This document shows, piece after piece, positions 53,604 to 63,640 of a DNA stretch of 64,000 nucleotides. Under the pieces are notes generated by a model, which saw nothing but the letters and a program-made list of their open reading frames with translations, had not been told where the DNA came from and made no database searches. The first letter of the stretch is position 1. Every line of letters starts with the position of its first letter. Origin of the DNA: Granulosicoccaceae sp. 1_MG-2023 (GTDB lineage Bacteria; Pseudomonadota; Gammaproteobacteria; Granulosicoccales; Granulosicoccaceae); NCBI GenBank assembly GCA_030546905.1, contig JAUOPI010000006.1:1-64000 (forward strand), read 5' to 3'. The position numbers and the translations under genes are program-made.

Positions 53604-55727
53604 CTATGTGCGCGGACGGCTTTTGTCCAGCAGCGGATAGAGCTCTTCGACCAGTGTCAGCAGGCGCAGCAAGGGCTGTCGTGTGGCGTGACTTTGTGCC
53701 GGCGACAGCGGCCCTAAGCCGGCGATCTCGCCGCGCAGTTTACTGAGCCGTTCCTGCAGGGCTGGCGCCGGCAGTTGCGGCAGCTCACCCAGCAGTTCGT
53801 TGATCTGTTCGGCGAGGCGGCGGATCTCTCCGGCCGACGCCGGATTCTCATCCTGAAAGTTGCCGCGATAGGCCGCCAGTGCCGAGATCTGACTGACGAT
53901 GCGGTAGTTCAGCTGCACCAGATCCTGGCCGGTCCGGATCTGACTGCCGTATTTTTCCGGGGTTTGCTGCATATCACGCACCAGCCCGGCCAGCGCGCCG
54001 GCATGTTCGTGTACGCGGCGACGGCCGGCCCGGTAAGTCAGGTCATCGCGGCTTTGTTCGTTGAGCTGGTCGGCGGCCAGACGCAGATAACGCCCGTCAC
54101 TGGCCAGCGCCTGCGCGGCCAGTTTATGCAGCGACAGATAACGCCAGTCCGGCCACAGAAAACTCACACAGGCCCAGGCAATCGCCGCGCCTATCACCGT
54201 ATCGAGCAGACGCCCGATAATCATGCTCTGGGTGTCCATGCCGGTCATGGCAAAGCCGAGAAACACCTGCACCGTAATAAACAGCGTGGAAAAGCCGTAG
54301 TTGCTGGTGCGGAAATAGAAAAACAGCGTATTGGCCACCACGATCAGGCTCAGCAGTGTGATCTGATCAGGTGCCAGGGCTGGCAAAAGTGAGCCGACCA
54401 CAACCCCCAGCAAGGTGCCGATAATGCGTTGCACGATTTTCGCCTGAGTGGCCGCGTAGTTCGGCTGGCAGACAAAGATCGCGGTCAGCAGAATCCAGTA
54501 ACCCATGGGCAGATTCAGGGAATTGATAATCAGGCAGCTGAGCAGCGCCAGCAAGGCCTGGCGGACCGCGTGGCGGAAATAGGGCGATTGCAGGGTGAGG
54601 TTTTCCTGCAGGCGGGCGATCATATTCTGCCAGCCACGTACCTGAGCGTTTTCGATAGAGGTGTCGGTCTGTCCCTGCGGCAGGCTTTGCAGACCGAGCC
54701 GGCCGAGCTGGCGGGTAATCTGGGCCAGATTGTTGATCAGATTGTTCAGGTCATCACTGAGCGGGGCGATCGACTCGTCTTTGCGGGCCCGTTGCCAGGC
54801 ATTTTGCAAGCCCTCATCGGCGCGCCGCAGGACCGGTGAAATGCGGAAGTCGGTGGACTCCTCCAGCAGCGCACGGGCGTAGTCACGGCAGCTCAGGGCC
54901 TGCAGCAGGATCACCCGTTCAACACGGAACAGCACATCACTGTGGGCCATCTGCAGGGTCAGCTCGCGGTAATCCACATAGGCGGCGCTGATGCGTTCGT
55001 GAATATCCTGGGCGATAAAGAAATCCTGCAACTGGCGGCGTGAGCGTTGTGCCGAGCGTTGCCCGGAGAGGCGGTTAAACAGCGCATCGCGGCAGCGGTT
55101 AAAGGCCGCCGAGACGGCCGCTGTGCGACCGGCCAGATCGTATTGCGCCAACTCAAGGGCCTCGCGTTCATCCGGGGCAAAAAAACGGGCCTTGGTCTGG
55201 ACGTAATCGGCCAGCGCCTTGAAAGAAGCGGCCAAGGCTTCCTGTACCGGGCGGTTGGGGAACAGCAAATTCTGCAGCAGACGCATACCCTGATAGATCA
55301 GCGTGCCGCAGACAATCAGCGCCGGGCTGCTGTACCAGGGCAGACCGGGATGGTGGGCAAGTGCGGTGTAGATCGCCACCACCAGGGTGCCGAAGGCGAT
55401 GGTCCGGTAGCGCACATCAATTGCGCCGAGCATGGTCATGCCGAGCGCGAGTATGACCATCACCACGGTAATCGCCCAGGCATGATCCAGGGTCAGTTGC
55501 ACCGCAACCGAAGACAGGGTGAAGCCGATCAGTACTACCAGCAGGTTTTTCATGCGCCCGCTGGGGCGATGGTCCATATCCACCAGACCGCCGGCAATGA
55601 CACCGAGAATCAGCGCGATGCTGCCGGATTCCAGCTGAAAGACATAGATCATCAGTGCGGCCAGGGAAAAGCTGGCGAACACCGGCAGGGTTTGGATCAG
55701 GGTACGGTTGGCGAAAACACGTTGCAT
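53604..55727 (-). CDS. yccS: YccS/FusC-family inner membrane protein
   Basis: A 707-residue protein with two blocks of about five to six hydrophobic segments, near residues 15-150 (TLPVFASFSLAALMIYVFQLESGSIALILGVIAGGLVDMD) and 385-520 (FRHAVRQALLALLSCLIINSLNLPMGYWILLTAIFVCQPNYAATQAKIVQRIIGTLLGVVVGS), each followed by a large cytoplasmic helical domain. That is the YccS/YhfK layout. Related proteins are efflux or aromatic-acid exporter components, but the substrate is unknown. Confidence 0.92.
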   Translation of the reverse strand: MQRVFANRTLIQTLPVFASFSLAALMIYVFQLESGSIALILGVIAGGLVDMDHRPSGRMKNLLVVLIGFTLSSVAVQLTLDHAWAITVVMVILALGMTMLGAIDVRYRTIAFGTLVVAIYTALAHHPGLPWYSSPALIVCGTLIYQGMRLLQNLLFPNRPVQEALAASFKALADYVQTKARFFAPDEREALELAQYDLAGRTAAVSAAFNRCRDALFNRLSGQRSAQRSRRQLQDFFIAQDIHERISAAYVDYRELTLQMAHSDVLFRVERVILLQALSCRDYARALLEESTDFRISPVLRRADEGLQNAWQRARKDESIAPLSDDLNNLINNLAQITRQLGRLGLQSLPQGQTDTSIENAQVRGWQNMIARLQENLTLQSPYFRHAVRQALLALLSCLIINSLNLPMGYWILLTAIFVCQPNYAATQAKIVQRIIGTLLGVVVGSLLPALAPDQITLLSLIVVANTLFFYFRTSNYGFSTLFITVQVFLGFAMTGMDTQSMIIGRLLDTVIGAAIAWACVSFLWPDWRYLSLHKLAAQALASDGRYLRLAADQLNEQSRDDLTYRAGRRRVHEHAGALAGLVRDMQQTPEKYGSQIRTGQDLVQLNYRIVSQISALAAYRGNFQDENPASAGEIRRLAEQINELLGELPQLPAPALQERLSKLRGEIAGLGPLSPAQSHATRQPLLRLLTLVEELYPLLDKSRPRT

Positions 55728-55848
55728 GCGAATTTGTCGTCCGGGTTACGGTTCAGAAGCGCCCGAAAGGCAGCGGTACAGCGGCGCGGGCCGTGTTCTG
55801 CGCTATTGTAGTATGTCTGAGCCGTTGTGGACGGGTATGGCGCGGGTT

Positions 55849-57240
<1,392 letters not shown>

Positions 57241-57325
57241 GACTTCGGCCAGCATCGCAGGCAACGGGAAGGTGAAATCAGACTGTATCCAATATTGCTA
57301 CAAAAGAAACAATAAGGTAGTGTGC

Positions 57326-57337
57326 ATTGTATACAAT
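57326..57337. promoter_or_regulatory. GntR-type operator candidate upstream of the TRAP operon
   Basis: ATTGTATACAAT is a perfect 12-bp palindrome, 24 bp before the TRAP binding-protein start. The TTGTATACAA core is of the type bound by FadR/VanR-group GntR regulators, which often control TRAP and sugar-acid genes. No GntR gene lies in the window. Confidence 0.45.
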
Positions 57338-57360
57338 CATTCCGCCATGAGACCCAATCA

Positions 57361-58395
57361 ATGATGAAAAAAACCTTAGCAGCCGCCCTGACCCTGTCGT
57401 TTCTCAGCGCACCGGCCGTGGCTGATACCCCGGTACGTGTGTTAAGCCAGATACTGCCCACGGCTAAGCAATACCCGAATGAGGCGGCGGCGATCGAAGC
57501 GCTCAAGGCGGATGGATTCAAGGTTCAGTACAACAACTATGATGGACTGGGCCTGAGTACCGCGGACGGGCTGCGGCTGGTGTCGGATAATGCGTTCAAT
57601 ATTGCATCGGTGCAGATCGGCACTGCGGCGCGTGATGATGCGTTTTTTGAAGGTCTTGATCTGATCGGGGTCTCCACCGATATGCAAAGCCTGAAGATGG
57701 CTGTTGATGCCTACCGGGAGGTCTTTGATGCGCGACTGCAGGCTCGTTTCGGCGCCACGGTGCTGGCCTTGTGGCCATTCGGCCCACAGGTGTTTTACTG
57801 CAATGCCGAGGTCAACAGCCTGGATGATCTGGCCAACCTGAAAGTGCGCAGTTTCACACCCTCCATGTCAGCTCTGCTGGAGTCGCTGGGCGCAAGCCCG
57901 GTTACGCTGAACTTCGGTGAAGTCTACCCTGCGCTGCAGCGGGGAGTGGCCGATTGCGGGGTGACCTCGCCGACCTCGGGCAACTCCGGGAAATGGCCGG
58001 AAGTGACGACACACCAGATACCGTTGTCGGTTTCGGGGTCGGTGCAGGGGATTTTTGCCAATCTGGATTGGTGGAACGGGCTTAGCGATGACGAGCGCGC
58101 CAGCGTCAAAAGCGCCTATAGCAAGCTGGAGGCAGCCCAGTGGGCGTTGGCCGACACCATCAATGACGATGCGCTGGCTTGTAATACCGGACAGGACAGC
58201 TGTCAGGATGGTGAGAAGTTTTCGATGACCATGGTGTCTGTTACGGACGCCGATATTACCCGTGTCCAGCAGGCCGCCGCTGAGGTGGTTTTGCCGGACT
58301 GGGTAGCGCGTTGTGAGTCGACCTATCCGGGCTGTACTGAGGTCTGGAATGAGACCGTCGGTGCCACCCGTGGCATCAGTGCTGCTGCGAAGTAG
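57361..58395 (+). CDS. dctP: TRAP transporter substrate-binding protein
   Basis: A 344-residue DctP-family periplasmic binding protein with a signal peptide (MMKKTLAAALTLSFLSAPAVA). Family features: the first strand PVRVLSQILP, GATVLALWPFGPQVFYCN, DLANLKVRSFTPSMSALLESLGASPVTLNFGEVYPALQRGVADCGVTS, in which the R of KVRSF is the conserved carboxylate-binding Arg. The ligand is probably an organic acid. ATG 57361 is followed by a second at 57364; a GTG at 57322 upstream is discounted. First gene of a three-gene TRAP operon. Confidence 0.88.
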   Translation: MMKKTLAAALTLSFLSAPAVADTPVRVLSQILPTAKQYPNEAAAIEALKADGFKVQYNNYDGLGLSTADGLRLVSDNAFNIASVQIGTAARDDAFFEGLDLIGVSTDMQSLKMAVDAYREVFDARLQARFGATVLALWPFGPQVFYCNAEVNSLDDLANLKVRSFTPSMSALLESLGASPVTLNFGEVYPALQRGVADCGVTSPTSGNSGKWPEVTTHQIPLSVSGSVQGIFANLDWWNGLSDDERASVKSAYSKLEAAQWALADTINDDALACNTGQDSCQDGEKFSMTMVSVTDADITRVQQAAAEVVLPDWVARCESTYPGCTEVWNETVGATRGISAAAK

Positions 58396-58403
58396 TCTGC
58401 GCT

Positions 58404-59006
58404 ATGACTGCCGGGAGTCCCGATCCGATGCGAACTGAGCAGCGCGTGATGCGCGTCATTGCGCTGGCCGCAGGTTATACCCTGCTGGTACAGGCGGTGC
58501 TGACGGCCGTCGAGATCGTCGCACGCAAGGTCTTTAACCACTCATTGCAAGGGGTCGACGAGCTGGGCGGCTATGTGTTGGCCATTTCCGCCAGTGCCGG
58601 TTTCGGCTATGCCGCCGTGACCCATGCCCATACGCGGGTGGATTTCGTTCTCAAGCATGCCCCCATTGCCGTGCGTGCCTTGCTGCACCTGCTTGCCGCT
58701 ACGGTGTTGGCCTTGGTGTCCTCGGGTATGTTGTGGTTTGCAGTCAAATCCTTACGCTCGTCGTTGCGTCTGGGCTCGACTGCCACCACACCGTTGCAGA
58801 CGCCACTGTGGATTCCGCAGGGGATCTGGGTCTTTGGGCTCAGCATGTTTGTGCTGGTCTCCCTGGTCGTTCTGCTCCGTTGCATCCGTTGCCTGTTTCG
58901 CCGTGACTATCAGGGCGTGGAGAACCTGATGCAGGCGCAGTCGCAGGAACAACAGGAGTTGCGCGCAGCGGGTTTTGCCGCTGAGTCGCAGGAGAGGGCC
59001 GGTTGA
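58404..59006 (+). CDS. dctQ: TRAP transporter small permease DctQ
   Basis: A 200-residue, four-span membrane protein of the DctQ family (LVQAVLTAVEIVARKVFNHSLQGVDELGGYVLAISASAGFGYAAVTHAHTRVDFV). The hydrophilic tail ending in QSQEQQELRAAGFAAESQERAG is cytoplasmic. Two in-frame ATGs (58404 and 58428) are possible, the second having GGGAG upstream. The stop overlaps the start of the large permease (TGATG), so they are co-translated. Confidence 0.88.
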   Translation: MTAGSPDPMRTEQRVMRVIALAAGYTLLVQAVLTAVEIVARKVFNHSLQGVDELGGYVLAISASAGFGYAAVTHAHTRVDFVLKHAPIAVRALLHLLAATVLALVSSGMLWFAVKSLRSSLRLGSTATTPLQTPLWIPQGIWVFGLSMFVLVSLVVLLRCIRCLFRRDYQGVENLMQAQSQEQQELRAAGFAAESQERAG

Positions 59007-60307
59007 TGGTGGGTATAGATCTGATTGCAATCGGCTTTGTCTGCGTGATTGCATTATTAATGCTGGGCCTGCATGTCGGCACGGTGATGGTGATTACAGC
59101 ATTGATCGGCATCGTCTGGGGCATAGGCCCGATGATGCTGAACTCTGCCGGCAATCTGATGTGGGGGCAGATGAACAGCTTTGTGCTGACTGCGATCCCG
59201 CTTTACATCCTGATGGGGGAGATCCTCGTCAAAAGCAATATTGCCGAGCGCATGTACCGTTCCTTGTCGGATTGGGTGCAGTGGCTGCCGGGGCGGTTGC
59301 TACATTCCAATATTGCCTCATCGGCGATGTTTTCGGCGATCTCCGGTTCCTCGGTCGCCACCGCTGCGACCATCAGCACCGTGGCCTTTCCGACCTTTCG
59401 CCGGCACCGTTACAACGAACGCTGGGTGGCCGGCTCAATTGCAAGTGGGGCCACACTTGGTATTTTGATTCCGCCGTCGATCAATCTGATTATCTATGGC
59501 GCAATCACCGATACCTCAATCGGTGATCTGTTTATTGCCGGGATCGTGCCGGGACTGATGCTTGCGCTCTTTTTCGTGATCACTATCGCCGTGGCGGCCA
59601 CGATCTGGCCGGCGATTGCCGGTGAGGCGGAAGCGGCAGAAGCAATGGAAGGGCGCCTGGGGCGTTTGATAGACCTTATAGGCCCTTTGCTTATTTTTCT
59701 CGCCATTATCGGCAGCATCTACGGTGGCTGGGCGACGCCGACCGAGGCCGCGGCCGTCGGTGTGGTTGCTTCCTTGTTGCTGGCGGCCTACTACCGCAGG
59801 CTCAGTCTGAGCATGCTGAACGACAGCCTCCTGGCCACTGTTCGCATTACGGCGATGATTGTGTTTGTGCTGATCGGGGCGTTCTTCCTGAATTTCAGCA
59901 TGGGCGTGCTGGGTGTGCCTGATCAGGTTGCCGCTTTTATATCGTCTCTGGATGTGTCGCCGTTGACCCTGATCCTCTGTCTGGTCCTGTTGTATCTGGT
60001 TCTGGGGTGTTTTCTGGATGCGTTGGCGATGATGATTACGACTATTCCGGTGCTGTTTCCGGTGGTGATTGCGGTGGGTTACGACCCGGTCTGGTTCGGC
60101 ATTTTTGTGGTGATTATGTGTGAGCTGGCGCTACTGACGCCGCCGGTAGGGATGAATCTCTATATCGTTCAGGGTGTGCGTAACCGCGGTGCTATCGGTG
60201 ATGTGATTCTCGGTGTGATGCCGTTTTTTATCGGCGTGTTGACGCTGGTAGTGCTGATTACCGTCTTTCCTCAGATTGTGACATTTTTGCCCGAGGCTAT
60301 GGGTTAA
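59006..60307 (+). CDS. dctM: TRAP transporter large permease DctM
   Basis: A 433-residue large TRAP membrane subunit with about twelve spans. ISGSSVATAATISTVAFPTFRRHRYNERWVAGSIASGATLGILIPPSINLIIYGAI is the family signature, repeated in related form in the second half (ALLTPPVGMNLYIVQGV). It forms the Na+-driven transport path with DctQ and DctP. ATG 59006 lies inside the DctQ stop (TGATG). The gene ends 25 bp before REPIN array 2. Confidence 0.93.
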   Translation: MVGIDLIAIGFVCVIALLMLGLHVGTVMVITALIGIVWGIGPMMLNSAGNLMWGQMNSFVLTAIPLYILMGEILVKSNIAERMYRSLSDWVQWLPGRLLHSNIASSAMFSAISGSSVATAATISTVAFPTFRRHRYNERWVAGSIASGATLGILIPPSINLIIYGAITDTSIGDLFIAGIVPGLMLALFFVITIAVAATIWPAIAGEAEAAEAMEGRLGRLIDLIGPLLIFLAIIGSIYGGWATPTEAAAVGVVASLLLAAYYRRLSLSMLNDSLLATVRITAMIVFVLIGAFFLNFSMGVLGVPDQVAAFISSLDVSPLTLILCLVLLYLVLGCFLDALAMMITTIPVLFPVVIAVGYDPVWFGIFVVIMCELALLTPPVGMNLYIVQGVRNRGAIGDVILGVMPFFIGVLTLVVLITVFPQIVTFLPEAMG

Positions 60308-60331
60308 AGCCGCAGCACCCCGGGCCTCACC

Positions 60332-60780
60332 TGTAGGAGCCTGTACACAGGCGACCCTGCGGAGCATCGTCGGGCCCCGCAGGTCGCGGCCATGGCCGCA
60401 CCTACAGTGTGATTCGAGGAGCGGCTTGTAGGAGCCTGTATACAGGCGACCTTGCGGCGCGTCGGCGGGCTCCGCAGGTCGCGGCCATGGCCGCTCCTAC
60501 AGCGTGATTCGGGGTGAGGCTTGTAGGAGCCTGTACACAGGCGACCTTGCGGAGCTTCGTTGGGCTCCGCAGGTCGCGGCCATGGCCGCTCCTACAGCGT
60601 GATTCGAGGAGCGGCTTGTAGGAGCCTGTATACAGGCGACCTTACGGAGCTTCGTCGGGCTCCGCAGGTCGCGGCCATGGCCGCTCCTACAGTGTGATTC
60701 GGGGTGAGGCTTGTAGGAGCCTGTACACAGGCGACCTTACGGCGCGTCGTCGGGCCCCGCAGGTCGCGGCCATGGCCGCT
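60332..60780. repeat. REPIN-like array 2, five units of 95 bp
   Basis: Units start at 60332, 60427, 60522, 60617 and 60712. The left stem alternates CTGTACACAG, CTGTATACAG, CTGTACACAG and so on, and the linkers alternate GATTCGAGGAGCGG and GATTCGGGGTGAGG, giving a 190-bp higher-order unit. The fifth unit loses its last six bases and runs straight into the cysA stop codon. Same family as the array at 56925-57240; together they bracket the TRAP operon. Confidence 0.93.
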
Positions 60781-61931
60781 CAGTCGGAGGACACCACCGC
60801 CAGCGGCGGCTTTGCCGGGCCGCTCTCCCAGTGCAGCGTGAGCGGTGTGGCCTGGTCTGCGTAAAACAGATGTCCGACCCGCGGGCGGATATACATGAGC
60901 TGACCGCGTTCGGGCCGCAGTTCGGCGAAATCCGCGTGCGTCAGGGCGGTCTCCCACAGTTCGCCTGTGTTGAAATTCACTCCTTCGAGACTGATCCGCA
61001 CTTCGGTGCCGACCGGGCTGATGGCAGTGATCCGGACTTGTAAATTATTACCGGACACCGGCGCGGGGCTGAGCTCCAGCTCGTGTGAGCGGAAATAGAG
61101 TTCGGCGGCACCGTCGCTGAAATCCTGTTGTAAATCCAGTTGCGCCGGGGACGGATTGTCGTCTGAGTCCTGCTGCAGGTGCTGTCCGTTCAGCCGGCCG
61201 GAAAAACGGTTAACGTGGCCGAGAAAGTCGAACACGAATTGATTGGCCGGATGGGAAAATAGGCGGGTCGGCGTGTCGACCTGTTCTATCCTGCCGTTGT
61301 GCAAAATGGCCACCCGGTCTGACAGCTCCAGTGCTTCTTCCTGATCGTGTGTGACGAAGACGCTGGTAAAGCCCAGTTTGTCATGCAGGCGGCGCAGCCA
61401 TTGCCGCAGGTCTTTGCGGACCTGGGCATCAAGTGCGCCGAAGGGCTCGTCAAGCAGCAGTACATCCGGCTCGGTCGCCAGGGCACGGGCCAGGGCGATG
61501 CGTTGTCGCTGACCACCGGAGAGTTGTTCGGGGTAGCGGCCGGCCAGATGCTCAAGACGCACCATGCGCAGCAATTGCGCGACTTTGTCGGCAATCGTCT
61601 TCTTATCCGGACGTTGGCGGCGGGGTAACACCTCCAGTCCGAAGGCGACGTTTTCCGCGATGGTCAGATGCTCAAACAGTGCGTAGTGCTGGAACACAAA
61701 ACCGACTTTGCGCTGGCGTACATGGACCCGGGTGACGTCGCGCTCACCGAAGAAGATCCGTCCTTTGTCACAGGATTCCAGGCCTGCAATCATCCGTAGC
61801 AGGGTTGTCTTACCGGAGCCGGAAGGGCCCAGTAGCGCGAGCATTTCCCCGTCGCGGATCTCCAGATCCATTGGCTCGATCACGCGGGTGCGATGAAATT
61901 CTTTGCTCACTTGCGCTAGTGTGATGGTCAT
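60780..61931 (-). CDS. cysA: sulfate/thiosulfate ABC transporter ATPase CysA
   Basis: A 383-residue ATPase with Walker A GPSGSGKTTLLRM, FQHYALFEHLTIAENVAFGLEVL, signature LSGGQRQRIALARAL, Walker B LLLDEPFGALDAQVRKDLRQWLRRLHD and VTHDQEEAL, followed by a TOBE-type domain from about 235 (PANQFVFDFLGHVNRFSG). These are CysA features. The last codons before the stop read VVSSD, and the stop TGA is formed by the last base of REPIN array 2 plus two bases, so the C-terminus ends exactly where the array begins. It follows cysW after 10 bp. Confidence 0.95.
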   Translation of the reverse strand: MTITLAQVSKEFHRTRVIEPMDLEIRDGEMLALLGPSGSGKTTLLRMIAGLESCDKGRIFFGERDVTRVHVRQRKVGFVFQHYALFEHLTIAENVAFGLEVLPRRQRPDKKTIADKVAQLLRMVRLEHLAGRYPEQLSGGQRQRIALARALATEPDVLLLDEPFGALDAQVRKDLRQWLRRLHDKLGFTSVFVTHDQEEALELSDRVAILHNGRIEQVDTPTRLFSHPANQFVFDFLGHVNRFSGRLNGQHLQQDSDDNPSPAQLDLQQDFSDGAAELYFRSHELELSPAPVSGNNLQVRITAISPVGTEVRISLEGVNFNTGELWETALTHADFAELRPERGQLMYIRPRVGHLFYADQATPLTLHWESGPAKPPLAVVSSD

Positions 61932-61941
61932 AGGTCTTCAC

Positions 61942-62784
61942 TCACAAAGGCTGTCGTTTTTGTGCTTGTTTGTTTTGTACGTAGGTTTTCAGCGCCAGCG
62001 TCAGCAGTGCCATCAGTGCCAGCAGGGAGGCGGCGGCAAAGGCGGCGGCGGACTGATAATCCTGGTACAGCAGTTCTACATGCAGAGGCAGGGTGTTGGT
62101 CTGACCACGGATATTGCCGGACACAACCGAGACTGCGCCGAACTCGCCGATGGCCCGGGCGTTGGTGAGGATCACCCCGTAGATCAGTGCCCAGCGGATC
62201 GATGGCAGCGTGACGCGACGGAACATTTGCCAACCGGAGGCGCCCAGTGTGATGGCCGCTTCTTCCTGCGCCTTGCCCTGTTGTTGCATCAGCGGAATCA
62301 ATTCGCGGGCGACGAAGGGACTGGTAACAAACAGCGTCACCAGAAAGATACCCGGCCAGGCGAACATAATCCGGATGCCTTGCTCTGCCAACGGTGCGCC
62401 GAGCAGACCGTTATTGCCGTACAGGAGTAAATACAGCAAGCCGGCGACCACCGGCGAGATGGCAAACGGAATATCGATCAGCGTCATCAGCAGCTTGCGC
62501 CCGATAAAATCAAAGCGTGTCACCAGCCAGGCGAGAAAAACGCCGAATACGGTGTTGACCGGCACGGTCAGGAGGGCAATAAACAGCGTCAGGCCGATCG
62601 CGTGCAAAGCGTCCGGCGTACTGAGACTGGCAAGGAAATGGCCCACGCCCGGTTTCAGTGCCTGATAGAAGATGCTGATCAGCGGCAGCACCAGAAACAG
62701 GGCGACCAGTATCAGGGTCAGTGTGATCACGCAGAAGCGTATGACAGGTCCGTCACCGACCCGTTGGCGTTGCGGGGCGCTCAT
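61942..62784 (-). CDS. cysW: sulfate ABC transporter permease CysW
   Basis: A 280-residue permease with six hydrophobic segments and the ATPase-contact loop EEAAITLGASGWQMFRRVTLPSIRWALIYG. The second half ARAIGEFGAVSVVSGNIRGQTNTLPLHVELLYQDYQSAAAFAAASLLALMALL is characteristic of CysW. It overlaps cysT by 4 bp, and cysA follows, the standard cys order. Confidence 0.95.
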   Translation of the reverse strand: MSAPQRQRVGDGPVIRFCVITLTLILVALFLVLPLISIFYQALKPGVGHFLASLSTPDALHAIGLTLFIALLTVPVNTVFGVFLAWLVTRFDFIGRKLLMTLIDIPFAISPVVAGLLYLLLYGNNGLLGAPLAEQGIRIMFAWPGIFLVTLFVTSPFVARELIPLMQQQGKAQEEAAITLGASGWQMFRRVTLPSIRWALIYGVILTNARAIGEFGAVSVVSGNIRGQTNTLPLHVELLYQDYQSAAAFAAASLLALMALLTLALKTYVQNKQAQKRQPL

Positions 62785-63632
62785 TGTGCACCGCCTTTGC
62801 GGCGCAGATAACGCGCCTGCCAGAGATTAATGCTGAACAATAATGCAAGCGAGGCGAGCAGCACCACCGAGGCGATCGCGCTGGCGGCGGCAAAATCATA
62901 TTCTTCCAATCGCACCATGATCATTAACGATGTGATTTCGCTGATAAACGGCATATTGCCGGCGATAAAGATCACCGCACCGAACTCGCCGAGGCTGCGG
63001 GTAAATGACAAGCCCACGCCGGTCACCAGAGCCGGCATCAGAGCCGGAAAAATCACCCGCCGGAACACAGTCCAGTCCGAGGCGCCGAGGGTCAGGGCGG
63101 CTTCTTCCTGCTCATGGGACATCTCTTCCAGCACCGGCTGTACCGTACGCACCACAAAGGGAATGCTGGTAAAGGCCATGGCGATAAAAATGCCCAGCGG
63201 GGTGTAGGCGACCTTGATGCCGAACTGCGCCAGTATGGAACCGAGCCAGCCGTTCTCGGCATAGAGCGTCGCCAGGGTAATGCCCGCTACTGCCGTAGGC
63301 AGGGCGAAGGGCAGATCCACCAGCGCATCGAGTACGCCGCGACCGGCAAAGCGGTAGCGGGTCAGCACCCAGGCCAGCAGCAGTCCGAGAACGCCGTTGA
63401 GCAGGGATGCCGCCAGTGCGGTGAGGATGGTGATCTTATAACTGGCGACCACGCGAGGATCGCTGATGATCTGCCAGTACTCGGCCAGACTCATGCCGGC
63501 GGTGTTAAAGACAAGGCCGGTCAGGGGCAGCAGAATAATCAGGCTGACGAAGAACAGACTACTGCCCAGACTCAGGGTGAATCCGGGCAGTATGCTGAAA
63601 GCGCGCAAGCCGGGTAGCGAGGTGCTTGTCAT
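62781..63632 (-). CDS. cysT: sulfate ABC transporter permease CysT
   Basis: A 283-residue permease, also called CysU. LPGFTLSLGSSLFFVSLIILLPLTGLVFNTAGMSLAEYWQIISDPRVVASYKIT starts the protein, and EEAALTLGASDWTVFRRVIFPALMPALVTGVGLSFTRSLGEFGAVIFIAGNMPFISEITSLMIMVRLEEYD is the typical coupling-loop region. It follows the binding-protein gene after 8 bp. Confidence 0.95.
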   Translation of the reverse strand: MTSTSLPGLRAFSILPGFTLSLGSSLFFVSLIILLPLTGLVFNTAGMSLAEYWQIISDPRVVASYKITILTALAASLLNGVLGLLLAWVLTRYRFAGRGVLDALVDLPFALPTAVAGITLATLYAENGWLGSILAQFGIKVAYTPLGIFIAMAFTSIPFVVRTVQPVLEEMSHEQEEAALTLGASDWTVFRRVIFPALMPALVTGVGLSFTRSLGEFGAVIFIAGNMPFISEITSLMIMVRLEEYDFAAASAIASVVLLASLALLFSINLWQARYLRRKGGAQ

Positions 63633-63640
63633 GGTCCGGC

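Noticed and set aside
60332-60780. CRISPR array
   Set aside because: The period is constant, but spacers are not unique: linkers and spacers recur between units, there is internal palindromy, and no cas gene is near.
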